A stretch of DNA of 64,000 nt, from NCBI GenBank assembly GCA_028583415.1, contig CM053269.1:35592254-35656253 (forward strand), written 5' to 3'. The translations under genes and the position numbers were made by a program. Every line of letters begins with the position of its first letter. The stretch's first letter is position 1. Below the pieces are notes generated by a model. The model did not search any database and was not told the origin of the DNA. It worked only from the letters and a program-made list of their open reading frames with translations. Below, piece by piece: positions 45,030 to 57,261 of this stretch. Source of the DNA: Protea cynaroides. Taxonomy: Eukaryota; Streptophyta; Magnoliopsida; Proteales; Proteaceae.

Positions 45030-45237
45030 TCGACTCCCCTCAACTCTCTCCCAAAAATGACTTCGGAGTTAAAAGAAGTAAGTTTTTTTAACTCCAAAAT
45101 TTCTTCTCCCAGAGTCATTTTCTATCCGGTTCACTCCATTGGAGTCATAATTTGAACCGACGTTATCAATCGCTATTCTACTCCGAATTAACTCCGGAAC
45201 TAAGAAGTAGGAGCTGGGAGTGTTATCAAACGCACCC
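45030..45237 (-). mobile_element. Truncated inverted relative of the 45241 element
   Basis: The reverse complement (GGGTGCGTTTGATAACACTC...) follows the left end of the adjacent element for about 180 bp, including 'CCGGAGTTAATTCGGAGTAG'. It ends at the same TTA. The far end is missing. Confidence 0.65.
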
Positions 45238-45240
45238 TTA

Positions 45241-46268
45241 GGCCCCGTTTGATAACACTCCAGCTCCTTACTTTTTAGCTCCAGAGTTAATCCGGAGTAG
45301 AATGGCGATTGATAAACATGGTTCAAGTTTTGATTCCCATGGAGTGAACCATTCCAAAAATATCTCTGGGAGCAAAAAAACTGGAGCTAAAAAAACTTAC
45401 TTCTCTTGCTCCGGAGCTATTACCACTACTGACTGCCATCACCACTACCACTAGTACTGCCATCATCACCACCACCCCTCCACCGCCACCATCCCCACCA
45501 CCACCCACCACCCACAGCCGCCACCACCACCACCACCACCACCGCCGCCGCCGCCATCACCACCACACACCACTTACCACTTACCACCAATGCCGCCACC
45601 ACCTTCCACCATCGCCGCCACCACCACCCACCACCTTCCACCATTACCGCCACCACCACCACCACCCACCACCTTCTACCATCACCGCCACCACCTACCA
45701 CCACTGCCGCCACCACCACCACCACCCACCACTTACCACCGATGCCGCCACCACCCTCCACCATCGCCGCCACCACCACCCACCACCTTCCACCATCACC
45801 GCCACCACCACCACCGTCGCCACCACCACCCACCCACCACCTACCACCACTGCAGCCACCGCCACCACCACCCACCACTTACCACCAATGCCGCCACCAC
45901 CCTCCACCATCGCCGCTACCACCACCCACCACCTTCCACCCTCACCGCCACCACCACCGACCACCTTCCACCATCGCCGCTACCACCACCCACCACCTTC
46001 CACCCTCACCGCCACCACCACCCACCCACCACCTACCACCACTGCCACCACTGCCACCACTGCCGCCACCACCCACCACCACCACCACCACTACCACCAC
46101 CCCCCACCACCACCACAAAATAGCATTTTGGAAGCATAGTCTTTTGATTTTGAAGCAGCATTATCAAACAACATTCTACTTCAAAAATCCTGACTCCGGA
46201 GAAGAAGTAGAAAATGACTCCGGATCAGAAGTAGCTCCATGGGAGCTGGAGTGTTATCAAACGGGGCC
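45241..46268. mobile_element. PIF/Harbinger-like non-autonomous element (1028 bp) with an expanded CCA array
   Basis: Perfect terminal inverted repeats of at least 27 bp starting GGCCCCGTTTGATAACACTC, flanked by TTA on both sides (45238-45240 and 46269-46271). The 3-bp TTA duplication and GGCCC-type end fit PIF/Harbinger. No transposase is encoded. About 175 bp of element sequence on each side encloses the CCA-rich array. Confidence 0.78.
45440..46115. repeat. CCA/CCG trinucleotide-rich minisatellite
   Basis: Roughly 675 bp of CCACCACC with interspersed 'CTTCCACCATC(A/G)CCGCC' phrases that form higher-order units. Long Pro/Thr/His-rich open frames on plus and Gly/Val/Trp-rich frames on minus follow from composition. 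Confidence 0.93.
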
Positions 46269-46271
46269 TTA

Positions 46272-47200
46272 ACACCCTTAATGATATCAAACCTGGAGTG
46301 TGTTGAAGTGGGGCTATGGGAAAAAAAAAGAAAAAAGGGTGAAGGTTTGCTTTTTGGAGGAATTCAAAAGAAATTTGAGGTAAGAAAGTAGGACTAAATA
46401 TAAAGCTAAGTATAAGATAATGATGGTGATTAATCACAATTTAGTAAATCCAAATCTATTTTAGCTAATTTAATAAATCATCAGATAAAAATCGCTCATA
46501 TAGTCACAAAGCCACAAGCAAACAATCAATTAGGAACTTAAGCCAAGAAGAACCCTCCAACCCTATTGTGAGGTTCTTTCTCATAACCTCTCATATAATT
46601 ATTATTATTATTATTAATTTTTTAAAAACACCTCTCACATAATTCATTTTATCTTCTTAAGTTTTTTTTTAACTCACATTTATTTATGCATTGGAAAAGA
46701 TTCCCTCAAACCGCGTTGTGGGAACCCTCTTTATACCTAACATAAAATCAGATCCACATGCTCTCCCGCTTGAGTTTGGATCGGAGACTTGGCGGCCCAG
46801 ATGGATGGTCACCATCTGACTCTGCGGTAGATCTGAGCCTTTCATCCGAGTCGACACCTGAACCAATAAGCTAAGCCAATAGGGATGTCGGCTCTGATGG
46901 AGGGCTCGGATTGACCCGAGAACCAGATGGCAGCCATCCATCGAAACCACTAAGTCTCTCGCTCGAATTCAGACGAGAGACAATTTCTATACCATAAAAT
47001 CTTATGTACAAACCCACTAGGGAAAAATAAAACCGAATTTTTAATACATACCGTGATTCAGACGGTGATTAATCCACATCATAGCATTGGCAGTACTGGA
47101 TTTTGGGACCACTTTGTATATTCCAAAGAAAACACATAAAGACATTCGAGCCACCATTAAAGAATTAAGAATGAATCAACTCAAAAGTGTCGACGCGTTT
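46272..47200. other. Spacer between the Harbinger-like element and the LOR gene
   Basis: AT-rich with an (ATT)n run near 46601-46620. No gene or clear repeat boundary is seen. The last 150 bp are the presumed LOR promoter. Confidence 0.4.
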
Positions 47201-47204
47201 CGCT

Positions 47205-47212
47205 TATAAAAA
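47205..47212 (+). promoter_or_regulatory. TATA box of the LOR gene
   Basis: TATAAAAA 46 bp before the ATG at 47251, implying a very short 5' UTR, unless transcription starts elsewhere. Confidence 0.55.
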
Positions 47213-47250
47213 CTTCTTTTCCTTCATAGAGTTGTTCTCCCCTGTTTTCA

Positions 47251-47583
47251 ATGAGTTCAGGCAATCCATTAGCACTACCAGAAGCATCAACCAGTTCAAT
47301 AACACTACCAGAAGCATCAACCAGTTCAATCCAACCGCATCAAACGCTTGAAGATTCAGCAAGTGCTTCTTCAATCGGATATCCGCCGATCTCGCATGTA
47401 GCGATTGATTTGTTCATACGAAAGAAACGTCAAGACCTTAAACGTGGTAAGTTGACGATAACCGACTCTTCCGACAATCTCGTGTTTAGGGTTGACGGAA
47501 AATCCTCCAAATCCACTCCCCGGCCCAGGCGACTCTTGCTCGATGATTCAGGAAACCCTATCTTCGCCATCTTCCCCTACGAT
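47251..47583 (+). CDS. LOR gene exon 1
   Basis: 111 codons from ATG to ...FPYD, followed by GTAAGC. Confidence 0.88.
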
Positions 47584-50500
47584 GTAAGCCCTTTTCTCTC
47601 TCACGCTCTTAATTTTTCCCAAGACGCTCTTAAAAAAAATTGATTGTATAGAAAAAAAATGGAGATGCGGGGTATCGATCCCCGTACCTCTCGCATGCTA
47701 AGCGAGCGCTCTACCATCTGAGCTACATCCCCGAATTTGCATTATGGTGCTCTTAAGATCTATGTAATGATGTTTCATGGGTTGTAATTTTGATTACCTG
47801 TTTGTAGGGTGGATGGCAAGTCTTTAGAGGAGAGAGTGGGGAGTGGAAGGACTTAGTGTTTAGGGTGCAGAGGACCTACTCCTCGCTTTTGATTACAGAA
47901 TTAGAGGTGTTCCTGCTTGATGAGAACTGGGGAGATTCAACATCAGATTTTAAGGTCAAAGGTTGTCCCTTTCAGAGGTCTTGCACCATCTACAAACGCA
48001 ATGCCATTGTTGCAGAGGTAATGACAAGTCAGTGCTCTCACTCTCCCCCCTTCTCCCCAATACCCTCCCCCCGGCGCCCGCACACACACCACCACCAATA
48101 AATAAAAAAAAAATAGAAGATAAAAACATAATTTTTATTTCTTTGATTGTGGTATTCATAGTGCTCGGACCTTGGTGCTTCTTTAGTAATTTCTGACTAA
48201 CAATGCACACTATAAAAACAGTTGCTGAATCACTAAGGTAGCAGATACAGAATTCTATGTAGAAAAAGTGAACCTTCTTTTAGGTTGAGAAGGAGCTGAA
48301 CCCCATCTCCTTAACCTGAATCTCTGTTTAGGTTGCATTGCACTAGGTAGTGTTAGATTTGCTTTACATCTTACCGAAGCTAATTTAACTTAAATTTTGG
48401 CTTCTACATTCTTATTATGATTCTAACTTTGCTTTTAACTATGTTTTGTTGTCTGTGATGTAAAGCCTCATTCTATTATATGATCTATCAACTACAAACT
48501 TAAAAGTACTCCGAGAACAGGGGTCTTAGACAATACAGTAATTATATTGGGACTTAAAGTGGAATACTATTGATAAATGGAGAAGGTCCTGGGACTGCCT
48601 GTCCTAATCCCCAAGTTGGACCACCTACTTATTTATTGCTCTATAACAAAATATGTAACATATATCTTGGAGCTCAGTCTGGCTTCTATTGCCCGGAGCT
48701 AGGGGCAAGGGGGCTAGTGGTCTTATCAGAAGTGACTCGGAGGAGCTGTAGTCAAAGGTATCAAATGGTGTCATGTCACTCAGCTCCTTGGCTCACTGAG
48801 GTTGCCAGGGCAAAGACCAAGTGGCAAGACCTTATGTTACAGTGATTGGCCTAGTGAGACTCTGTCTCATTATCAGTGATGTCTAAATAGCCCAATTTAA
48901 TTGCCACAATGATAATTTGATTGAGAGAACTCTCATCGAGGGTTGACTCTCCAGTGCTTCCCCCAGTCCTTCCTTTTAACACTTACCTCAGCTATATAGT
49001 TGGGATCCAAACTTGAACTAGGTTGGATTGGTTATGAAGATTTTAGATGAAATCTTACTTTGTTACATCAATAGTAAATTCATATCATATCAATACACAT
49101 CGCTGATTATTCATAGGGATAAGTGTTGTCAATTCGTGATCATCCTCTTCTCTCCCTCCATCTTCAAGCAACTAGGTCACACCAGTTACCATAAATGGAG
49201 AGAGATTATGAGAAGGGAATTACATCAAGACACCATCAGCAGGATAGGTGGATGGTATTTTTTGGGCTTTGGCCAAGAAATTGGAGCTGCAGTTTTTTCA
49301 TCTAGTGAAATCATTGGAATGATGAAGTAATATCCAATGTGGCAGCCTAGTTGTAGCAATTGATGGCCCAATACTTACCCCCCCCAAAAAAAAAAAAAAA
49401 AAAAAATTGATGGCTCGATGTGTTGGGATGTGTGGTATGATATATCCTTACTCTTTTGGGAATTGGAACTGTGACCAGTCAGAGGGGGGCTCCTACAGGA
49501 TGGACAATCGAGACGCCACTACACTATTTCTGATGCAGTAGCAATATCATGGATGGATTGATATGAGCCGATTTGACTACCCAAGCCAAACTTGAACCGG
49601 CTCAAACTGTTTGGTTTGGAAAGGGTTGGTAGAGAGTTAATTAGAATAGGAAGTTTCAATATTATGTTTCCTAATTTATGTTTCTGCTTTTAGTAGGGAT
49701 TTTATGCCATAGAGATTAGATTCTATTTCATAAGGAGGTTATTTTAGTTTTCAAGTTTATTTCAGTTAGCTTAGGAATGTTATTTTCCTTTATAAAGGCG
49801 TGTAATAGAGTAATCGGTAGTAGATTTTTGAAGAAGAAAAAAGAATTGATTTGTGCTTATTGTTAGAATGACCTGTTGGTTGAGTGTGTGACTCTCTTCC
49901 CTTTCCTTCTCATCTTCCCCTCTTTCTCTCTTGTCATCCCTACGAATCAGAACCAACCCCTTCTGTGTCTCTTCCTTTCTCCTTTCCCTCTTCTTCTTCC
50001 TTTCCTCTACTCCCTTGTTCTGGCGACAGTCCCAGCCCAGCTGAAAAGCCTCGCATCTCCCTCATCCCTTTCTCTTTTCCTTTGAAACTTGGGGTGATTG
50101 TTCTTCTTCCATAGGCGACCTACACCCCCCAAACCCATGGCCAGAAATCCTCCCAACATTAGAAACTAAAACCTGCAACTCTAGCTTCTCTCTTTTACAG
50201 CCAGAATCAACTTCAGCAACTTTTACCTGCATCGATCCTCATCGGTTAGCATCGACTTGGGCTGGAATTGATAGGTCTGAGTGTTTCGAACCTTCTTTTG
50301 AAATTTCAGAGTAAAAGGAGTCCTATCAATGGATTTCTCCCTTTAGAAACCAAGCTGTGTTTTACCTTATGGTTCTGTTCGTGAAATAGTCTCTAGCAAA
50401 AGGTAGAAGAAAGGTCTTAATTCTGGATTTCCAATTATATCTCCCCTTATTAAGTAACTGAAGTTTAACCTTATTTCTTTGTTTCTAATTCCAAATCAGT

Positions 50501-53500
50501 CCTAAGGCCTTGTTTGGTTTACTCAAGTTATTAGAAAGTTCTGAATAATTACAAATCCGCCATTACTAGTTGAGTTTTGAGCTTATTTACAGTTCTGCCA
50601 CTGTTTATTGAACCAAGCTTTCATATTATTTGGGTGGGTCTACAGCGGATCTAATTAGGGTTTTCTCAACCCGGATCCCGCATCAATTTCTCCAAGGGAA
50701 GTTGATTTGGGGTCTCCTTCCTGATAAATTGCTTAATTGGAATTCTTCTAGGTAAATTTTCATTTGTCTGGAGCAGGGGATTTAATCTCTAGATGTGAGA
50801 AGTTAGCTTCATCTTTCATCAAGTCCTTGGATTTTTGGGTTTATTTTCGAGCTGTGAGCACTGGGATGCCCTCTTTTTTTTTTTTTTTTTTTTTGGAGCT
50901 GTGAGCACTCATAGTGGATTGAGCTCTACAAAAGTAGAAATTAAGCTTGCTCTTTCAGTAAGGCTCTGAGGTCCTGCTAAGTTGGCAGATGGAATATAAT
51001 GTGCCATTCATTTTCATGGGATAGAAATCAAGCTTGCTCTTTCAGTAAGGCTCTGAGCTCATGCTAAGTTGGCAGATGGAATATAATGTGCCATTCATTT
51101 TCATGGGTTTGATTGGTTAAATGGATAAGTGCGTACATCATTTAATTTCTCAATTCTATCAATAGCAGGCTTTATCCTCCTTACCATTACATAAAGTTAG
51201 TAACTCTTAACATAGATTTGAGGGAAATTCACATAACTTTATGCACATATTTACTGCGGACATGGTTACATGAAATTCTTAGACATGTGAGGAATAAGGA
51301 AAAGTATAATTTTATACATTTACTATTTATTTGAAGCGGGCTTATGAAGATGAATATATTCAAGTCTTAGTTTGCATACGTGGGATGCATTTGTCTGGAC
51401 TTGTATGCACTTCACATTGTATACAATATTTTTCCCAAATCAAATTTTTTTCCCTCTTCTTTTTCTATGTTCTATTGCATAAAAAACAAACAGCCTACCA
51501 ACTAGGAATGATACAACAGGTCAACACTTACAAGAAGAAAGAATGAAAAAGTACATATCAGGACCCAATCACTGAGAATATTATATCATATCAAAGGTTG
51601 GGCTCCAATATAATGGAAATTATATGGAATGCTAAAACATCAATGATCAGTTTATTGAACTGAAAGTTATTGACTCATTTCAGCACATATGAGCCATTGG
51701 GAATGTAATTGTAGTAGGAAAAATTTTCTGAATGTTAGACATATAGTGGATCTCATTGTTTGATTGATGGATTAAATTGACCCCCTTGAATGATGGATAT
51801 ATGTCATGGGATATATAATTTCTGAGGGCATTAGTGCTAAATATGAGTTGAATGCTAATTTGTTTGATTGCATGGAGCGATGATTGGTTATTTGACCATT
51901 TGATCTAGGTGAAGCATATATGATGGTTATGTTCGATCATATGTATAATTTTGTGTGTGAAAGATTGACGAACGCACAAATGGATATCCTTTTTTCTTTT
52001 TTGGCTCTCTTTTCCCTGGTCATTCGGAGTTGTTATACTCTATACAATACAATCTCCAAAAATCGATCAATTCATTTCTCCATTTTCTGTGAAGAGGGTG
52101 GAGGCAGGATCTAATTTTCACATAGAACAGATCTTTCTTCTCAGCAACACTCTCAAAATCGAGCGGGGAGCAAGAATAAGAGACTCACTCATACGATTTT
52201 GTATGAGAATTGAATCGAGCAGGCATATGTTCCCAGAATGCACCCTATTTGCTACCGTTGGAGCTTCTTGTTTTCCACCTGATGTATTTCTTGGTCCATT
52301 CTCTTAGGTCTTCTAGTGATATCATCCATGGCTACTTTAAGCTTTTTCTGCTTGTTGTATGGATGAAGAGCCTACTCCTATAGGTTCAGTAATTTATTCA
52401 TTAGTCGAATCAGTTGCTGATTATGCAATCGGTTAAAGAGTTCACCCAGCAATTTGGTCTCAAAAATGCTGGTGCCCCCTCCCAATGAGCTATGATGCAG
52501 ATAATTTGAGATGAACAACATAAAACGGTAGAATGTTATGTGGATGACCTCGAGGAGCTTTTTCCATGCTTAAGTGTATTTTTAGAATTTATTTCAATTG
52601 TAGATTGGATGATTTTGATTCAAGTAAAAACTACAAGGCGCGATACCAGCGTAGAAACCCCTAATCGTTTAGGTTTGTGCTAGCACAGTGGCTACTCGTC
52701 CAGTCTCTGGGCCTTGGGGAGGAAAGGGTGGGTGTGTACACGAATGCTATTAGTGAGAATGAATCAGCTCCCTTTCCTATTGTGTTTCGACTTCCTGTGC
52801 CCTGATCTACAACCATCCTGTAGCAAATGAAAATCTCATTGACTAGGGGGAAGCATCATAAGCAGTTGACCTCATTTATTGAATGGAGGTCTTGCTGCCA
52901 TTGGTAGATAGAAAATGGGGGGTGTGCTCGTTAGGGCCCGGCATGAGGATGGGAATAAAGAGAGCAAATGTGATGTAAGGAGTTTCAGCCGTACGAACAT
53001 GGACAAAGCCAGTTGACCAACATCTTAAATCATTCAATTGTTTACCTTGAATTGATTGAACTCTATACATCCCATTAACCACGAATCAGCCACAGTCAAT
53101 CTTGTTAAACCAATTCCAGTTCCCGTAGCATAGCCCTCTGCTTCTTGGAGACTGAGACCCTATATGTCAGGGTCTTTTATGGCATGCATATACTATTTTC
53201 ATGAAGCAACTCAATCTTCAAAATGCAAGTGGATTGGGGAGAAAAAAAAGGGGTTTTTGTTTTTTTTGGGGGGGGGGGGCTGCATGCAAGGCAGTATATG
53301 AGAGAGGGAAAGAAGGTGAATGTGGGACTCGATCCCTGGTCTCGGTGACAATAGGTCATTGATTTTTCCACCTGACCCAGCTGCCACCACTTGATTATGG
53401 AATAATTATAATGAAATTCTGATTCTTTTATTTGTGATAAATTAGTTCTAGGATGATAGCTTTTGATTGGAGATCTAATGACTGGTTAAGAGTATCAGTA

Positions 53501-55412
53501 TGGTGAATATGAACCATCAGATATATAACATTGTCGACAAGTTTAACAGTTAGATCTTACTTACAAAAAAAAAAAAAAGGGAAAAGAAGAAGAAGAAGAA
53601 GTTAGATCAAGGACCAGATTCTTGGAGAGCCAATCTGCTTGATTGTGTGGAATATCCCGTCCTTACTGTTAGATGTGATATAGTTCACAAATTATAGCTG
53701 TGAATGGAGATGTCATGAATGGAAGGCATAAATTTGTGTTTGAGGAATCTTACGTGCTGAAAGGGAGGGGCTTTTGGGAAGGTACTGTAAATCTCAAGAG
53801 TTCCTAGGTACTAAGGGTGGGTGAACCACAGGAAACTGGTGGAAAGCCTTCTATAAGAGGCTCACTGCTGATTGCAGCCAAAAAAGTTTACTAAGGCGTA
53901 ACAATGCATAGCAGAAAGTTGGATTGATTGCAAAGTCTATAATGCTAAACTCCATATGTTTTACTCCTACTGGAAATAGAAGAGTTAAACAGTACTGAGG
54001 CTCTGAGAACCAGAGGATATATGTAGGAAGACTTGCACGAAAGGTTCACTACACATATAGAATGCAGACAACAGTTAAAGCCTGACCAGAGAAGGCAAAA
54101 AATTGGATTAGGTAATTAGATTTGAACAAGGTGCCACGTTGATCTCTGTATGTATATCAATCTATCCATCAAGTTGGAGAAACTCATTTTTGAGTTTTTA
54201 TCTCTAAAATCAGAGTTCTTCATTTCCTTGTCTTTTGTGATCCATTTCTATGTATTTGAAGCTTATAGATTTTACTTCCTCTACTGTTGATATTTCACCT
54301 ATGTGATGTTCATTTGCGTGGCTGTAACTTATACACTCATCCTTTCTCTACTGACCATAGTTAAAATGGGAAATAAAAAAACAAAACGGGACGGAACGGG
54401 TTTTAAATGGAGCAAAACAAGAACGGTACGGTAAAAAAAAAGGTCAAACATAAAAAGGAAAATGGACAGTATGGGTTTTAAACGGATCAGTTATAATACA
54501 GTATGGTGAAAAAACGGCAATATACTCCCATAAATTGAAAAATTATACCTAAGTCAATGGGAACAGATGACATTTGTGATGTGTCTAGCCATAAAACGGT
54601 GAGAATTATCATCTTTAGTCAAGTAGATAATTAATGTTTTATGTTTGTGATGCAGTCAAGATCTATACAAGACGGCAGAAAAAGACAAAAAACCAAGCCG
54701 ATGGCTTTGGCTAATATTCACAGCTATGGACAGCTGTCCCAAATCTGTCCAACGCAAATCCTCTTCTCCTACAAATCAGTCTTTTGTTTGTTTCCTAAAC
54801 TTTTTTTCTTTGGATCAGTTTTTAGAAGTTTCTTTTGTTTAGAAACTTTCCTAATAGATATAAAGGAAAGATTTCTCCATTTTATTTTTGAACATTCTTC
54901 TTAAAGAATTAGTCCTTTCTATTGTTATAATTTTTTTCAGCATTATAAATAGAATGGAATGGGAGAAGGGAGGCAGACTTGAGCAAACTAGAAAAACATC
55001 GAATTTTTTTTGGTTGAGTCTCATGGTTGTGAGACTCAACCGATTGTCATTGTTGCTTGATTAATTCAATTCCTTGATCTTATCCTCCATTCTCCATCTC
55101 TCCCACACTATTGGGCTATTTTTCTTAAAACTTCATATTGAGATCAAACTCTGCTGCTGACATCAAAGGACATCACAAGCTTCTCCAGTTACTCACTTGG
55201 TTGTCGTGTTCAGATCAACTCTCAAGGACAACTCCTGCAAGTTCCACGAGATTCTGACGGCTGAAATTACAGATAAGTTAATTTTATCCTTGTTCTATAA
55301 TTCTAGTTTGGGCTGGTTGTACTAAGATCCTGCAGCAAAGCGGATTTATTGATTTATTTTGCTTTTGGATCCTCTTTGTCTTCAGTTTGTCTAAGATTCC
55401 AAGTATGAATCC

Positions 55413-55451
<39 letters not shown>

Positions 55452-56463
55452 CTTTATGGTGGCCTACAATATATATTTGTTATGACCCACAACCCACAGC
55501 TTACCCTAACGAGTAATAAAGTAATGAGTTTAGAAGTAATTATGAGGAAGTGGTAGCCTTTAATCTCACATTGGTAATGTTGATGGTAGTAAGAATATTA
55601 AACGATATAGGATTAATAGACTCATTACTTATTGAAGATGCAGGTTAAAATATGGATACAGTACGGTACGCGTATTAAACATGTTTTAAATGCGTTTTAA
55701 ACAGCAAGGCTTGGAGTATGGAGTATTTTAAAGTATTTTTGAGATCAATATGGTAATACGCATATTAAATGGTTGAATACGATATGCGTTTAAAACGAGT
55801 TTTACCTAACAGAGCTACTGACCCTATATTTAAATAGCAGTCTTAGGACAGCAGGGTAGGCTACTACTGGTACTACTGGTCTACTTTCTTACTTGCATAT
55901 GGGCTTATTCAGCCTACTTTTTTTTTTTTTTTTTTGGGGGGGTGGCTGCACGGGGATCCAAGTGTCATTATGCAATTCTGGTTAGCTAACATGTGGACCT
56001 TGTGGTCCTCTAGTTTTTGTTTTTTTTTTTAGTTGTCATTTAAACCATTACCATCTATCTCTAGTTAGAAAACATACCTTAATGCACCAACCCTTGATTT
56101 GGTGCGGTTGGGTTAGTCACTTGACTAAAGAAATCCAAGTAAATTTTCTTCTTTCATTTAGCTTATTTTTGTGTATGATGTTGTATCCATGTCTTTTAGG
56201 ACAGCAGTATCCCAACAAACCAAATCCTGCAGGTTATCTATCAAAGTGCACTTAGATTTCAATAACTTGTCAATGCATATTCATTGTTTTGCCATGTTGA
56301 GAAGTAACAGGACTGTTGAACTTTGTTGCAGACGAGTCTTCTGTACAAGCTGAGGAAGATTATTGTTGGGAGGCGCAGATTTAAGCTGACAATATTCCCT
56401 GGATTTGTTGATCATGCTTTGATTGTGGCTTTAGTTGTAATATTTTTTGATGGGCGAAAATAA
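47251..56463 (+). CDS. LURP-one-related (LOR) family protein, three exons, 224 codons
   Basis: Exons 47251-47583, 47808-48017 and 56332-56463, all with GT-AG borders in phase 0, total 675 bp including TAA. The protein has a Ser/Pro-rich start with a duplicated 'LPEASTSSI' unit. The tubby-like LOR fold follows: 'DLFIRKKRQDLKRGKLTITD', 'NLVFRVDG', 'RRLLLDDSGNPIFAI', 'WQVFRGESGEWKDLVFRVQR', 'CTIYKRNAIVAE', and in exon 3 'TSLLYKLRKIIVGRRRFKLT', 'IFPGFVDHALIVALVVIFFD'. LOR proteins are plant-wide; the founder LURP1 acts in basal defence in Arabidopsis, but most members are uncharacterised. It is intact and of usual length. Intron 2 is 8.3 kb and full of repeats. Confidence 0.9.
47652..47659 (-). 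terminator. Pol III terminator of tRNA-Ala
   Basis: Run of eight T on the minus strand directly after the tRNA 3' end. Confidence 0.85.
47660..47732 (-). tRNA. tRNA-Ala (anticodon AGC)
   Basis: The 73-nt minus-strand sequence begins GGGGATGTAGCTCAGATGG and ends CATCTCC plus discriminator A. The acceptor stem pairs GGGGATG with CATCTCC, leaving one mismatch-type pair. The D-arm carries box A (TAGCTCAGATGG), the anticodon loop TTAGCAT has AGC, and the T-arm reads CGGGG-ATCGATA-CCCCG (box B). There is no intron and no encoded CCA, as for nuclear tRNAs. It lies antisense within intron 1 of the LOR gene. Confidence 0.95.
47808..48017 (+). CDS. LOR gene exon 2
   Basis: 70 codons after TTTGTAG, reading GGWQVFRGES to ...NAIVAE, followed by GTAATG. 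Confidence 0.88.
49580..49880 (+). mobile_element. LTR-like fragment in LOR intron 2
   Basis: The 'TTTCCTTTATAAAGGCGTG' TATA-like core, a preceding T-rich U3-like stretch and a following 'AAGAAAAAAGAATTG' resemble a plant LTR U3/R. Borders cannot be placed. Confidence 0.3.
50935..51107. repeat. Tandem duplication, two copies of 86-87 bp
   Basis: The block from 'TAGAAAT(T/C)AAGCTTGCTC' to 'TTCATGGG' occurs at 50935-51021 and 51022-51107, nearly identical. Confidence 0.92.
53275..53390 (-). mobile_element. Possible tRNA-derived SINE remnant
   Basis: The minus strand shows a box A-like GCTGGGTCAGGTGG (about 53370-53383), a box B-like GGGATCGAGTCCC (53323-53335), and a downstream C/A-rich tail (53240-53280). 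Spacing fits a pol III internal promoter, but box A is imperfect and no target duplication was found. Confidence 0.3.
54640..55095 (+). mobile_element. LTR-like fragment flanked by TACGGTA/GTTTTAAA motif clusters
   Basis: Contains 'CAGCATTATAAATAGAATGG' (TATA-like, 54939 on) and an 'AATTCAATTCCTTGATCTTA' polyadenylation-like end. Clusters of 'CGGGTTTTAAA' and 'TACGGTA' occur at 54390-54560 and 55655-55800, on either side. They may be subterminal repeats of a DNA transposon. Borders unknown. Confidence 0.25.
55418..55448. repeat. (GA)n microsatellite
   Basis: About 15 GA units. Confidence 0.95.
56332..56463 (+). CDS. LOR gene exon 3
   Basis: 43 codons plus TAA. It supplies the last strand and C-terminal hydrophobic helix of the LOR fold (FVDHALIVALVVIFFDG), joined in phase to ...IVAE of exon 2. 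Confidence 0.88.
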   Translation, partial: TSLLYKLRKIIVGRRRFKLTIFPGFVDHALIVALVVIFFDGRK

Positions 56464-57261
56464 TTTATTGATGACAGGTAACCCATTTACATCTGTCCTC
56501 ATTTATGGTTTTTAGCCCAGGACTTAACAGGATTAATGTTCAAATCATTCACATTCCTGGCCCTTCTTTGGAAAAATCAAACCCTTTCCCAGGAACCCTT
56601 GCACATAACTGACGATCCGTTGAGAAGAAAAATTGAAATAATAACAGGGAAAAAGAATTAGTTTGAATTCACTTTAACTCTTTCCCACAAAAAGGAAGTC
56701 CCTCAGGCATCATTGTAGGGAAAAGCTAAATGCATCAAAATTGGCCCTGTACGTAAGTGTTGAGGGCTTCATATTTCTGTTTTTGTGAAGTCTGCCTTTT
56801 TTTTTGGTTTATTACCCCTGCAATTTCAATCCAATGAAACAGTTTTATTGGGGAAATACTATATAATTAGTAAAGAACACTCTTCACTGACTTCTACAGT
56901 TTTACTAGTTGAGTAATTCAATGCCTTCTTCCCATTCTCTTGCTCTGAAATTTAAATTTATAAGTTATAATTTAAGAGTGTTACGGCATCATTGTTAAAC
57001 TTATAGGTTGATCATGGAAATTACAGTCAAGCAGAGGAAGTGATCTGGTCCATAGGATTGATAACTACCCTTAGGTAGTAGTTTGAAAACTTTTTCTGAA
57101 TACGCCCGGTACAAAATCAGAATCCAATTTGGCCAGAACTGATATGGAAAATTCATTTAAAGGTGGGTTCTGTAGGCCAAAACGAATGTCTCATAAATAA
57201 TAATAAATCAAATTTTTTTCAGGCTTAGTGGGTTCTCAGTAGCAAAATTCACTCTGCAATT

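Larger units (their letters stand above)
48018..56331 (+). other. LOR intron 2, 8314 bp, repeat-rich
   Basis: Donor GTAATG, acceptor TTGTTGCAG. No gene on either strand is supported. It contains poly-A/C and poly-T/G runs (49379-49405, 50874-50894, 53255-53279, 55918-55943), LTR-like blocks, an 87-bp tandem duplication, a possible SINE remnant and a (GA)n run. Open frames here are short. Confidence 0.75.

Noticed and set aside
45426..46272. Several 90-177-codon open frames rich in Pro/His/Thr (plus) or Gly/Val/Trp (minus)
   Set aside because: They exist in many frames at once over a CCA-repeat array inside a TIR element; composition alone explains them.
52335..52440. Short plus-strand stretch reading like an organelle-type peptide
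   Set aside because: It is only about 30 codons, and I could not match it to any plastid or mitochondrial gene.
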